In this document: one piece after another, positions 5,764-6,146 of the stretch
Layout: every line of letters begins with the position of its first letter
How positions within the stretch are numbered: position 1 is the stretch's first letter
Source: Acidaminococcus fermentans
GTDB taxonomy: Bacteria; Bacillota_C; Negativicutes; Acidaminococcales; Acidaminococcaceae
Assembly: GCA_004555735.1 (NCBI GenBank)
Contig: SFHH01000119.1
Span: 1 to 6,146, forward strand
DNA: 6,146 bases
Direction: 5' to 3'
Position numbers and translations under genes: made by a program
Notes under the pieces: model-generated
What the model saw: the letters and a program-made list of their open reading frames with translations, nothing else
Databases searched by the model: none
What the model was told of the DNA's origin: nothing

Positions 5764-6146
5764 ATGAGTAACATCCTTGCCCGGGAAAGCCTGTCCCGGA
5801 TCGAAGACTATCAGGTGGAGACCGTACCTGATGCAGATATTGTCGTCAATGCCAATGAAACCAACTGGGATATGACCCCGGAGATCCGTCTGGAACTGGG
5901 GACCCGTTTGGCGGAACATGCCTTCAACCGGTATCCGTCCATGCACGGGGAGGACCTGTGCCAGGTTGTTGCAGATAAGCTGGGGGTCGCCCCGGCCCAG
6001 GTGGCCATCGGGAACGGATCCAGCGAGCTGCTGGAAAAAGCCTGCTACGCCTTCGGGGGCGCAGGCCGGAAAATCGCTTCTGCCACGCCGTCCTTTTCCA
6101 TGTATCAGACCTATGCCATCCTGGCGGACAGCGAACCGGTGCTGTT
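5764..6146 (+). CDS. hisC: Histidinol-phosphate aminotransferase HisC (partial, 5' end)
   Basis: HisC is a PLP-dependent class I/II aminotransferase that converts imidazole-acetol phosphate and glutamate to histidinol phosphate, the step before dephosphorylation and HisD. The frame stays open for 127 codons and runs off the window edge, so it is cut by the window rather than broken. Family landmarks are VNANETNWDM at 28-37 (the NANE-type substrate loop), NRYPSM at 55-60, the PLP-phosphate region GNGSSELL at 83-90, and ATPSFSMY at 107-114. The PLP lysine would lie further on and cannot be checked. GAGGGGGA at 5749-5756 sits 7 nt before the ATG. It is 133 bp from hisD across a terminator-like hairpin, unlike the tight packing upstream. 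Other aminotransferases of this subfamily resemble HisC, but the his context favours this call. Confidence 0.9.
   Translation, partial: MSNILARESLSRIEDYQVETVPDADIVVNANETNWDMTPEIRLELGTRLAEHAFNRYPSMHGEDLCQVVADKLGVAPAQVAIGNGSSELLEKACYAFGGAGRKIASATPSFSMYQTYAILADSEPVL

Overview
This is an ordinary biosynthesis and transport segment of a fairly GC-rich bacterial chromosome, most likely a Firmicute. The evidence is the S-box (SAM-I) riboswitch on a methionine transporter, strong AGGAGG-type ribosome binding sites, a YerC-type TrpR-like regulator, and the short HisG that needs HisZ. The GC-rich coding style with many CGG arginine codons would fit Negativicutes such as the Acidaminococcaceae, but that placement is a guess from composition and gene order.

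Layout. On the minus strand, a strong promoter (about 1923-1951) drives a SAM-I riboswitch (1801-1908), an intrinsic terminator (1751-1780), then metN (691-1728) and metI (39-701). These encode the ATPase and permease of the MetNI methionine ABC importer; the metQ binding-protein gene is not in view. At the left edge lies a run of 16 G followed by a hairpin and T-run that reads as a terminator for plus-strand transcription, converging on metI.

On the plus strand, reading away from metNI, comes a compact histidine cluster: yerC (2146-2448), hisZ (2445-3620), hisG (3634-4284), hisD (4281-5630) and the first 127 codons of hisC (5764 to the window end). yerC/hisZ and hisG/hisD overlap by 4 bp (ATGA), and hisZ and hisG are 13 bp apart, so these four genes should be one translationally coupled operon. 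HisZ and HisG form the first enzyme of the pathway, HisD catalyses the last two oxidations and HisC the transamination. A hairpin with a short T-run between hisD and hisC could lower or end transcription there.

The one gene-free stretch over 300 bases (1729-2145) holds the metN ribosome binding site, terminator, riboswitch and promoter on the left. On the right are a weak plus-strand promoter candidate and several short repeats before yerC. Between about 1952 and 2020 I see only AT-rich sequence with no recognisable element.

I found no evidence of a novel system. The points most worth checking are the idea that YerC autoregulates the his operon, the small dyads near yerC and hisZ, the heptamer repeats after hisD, and the poly-G edge.
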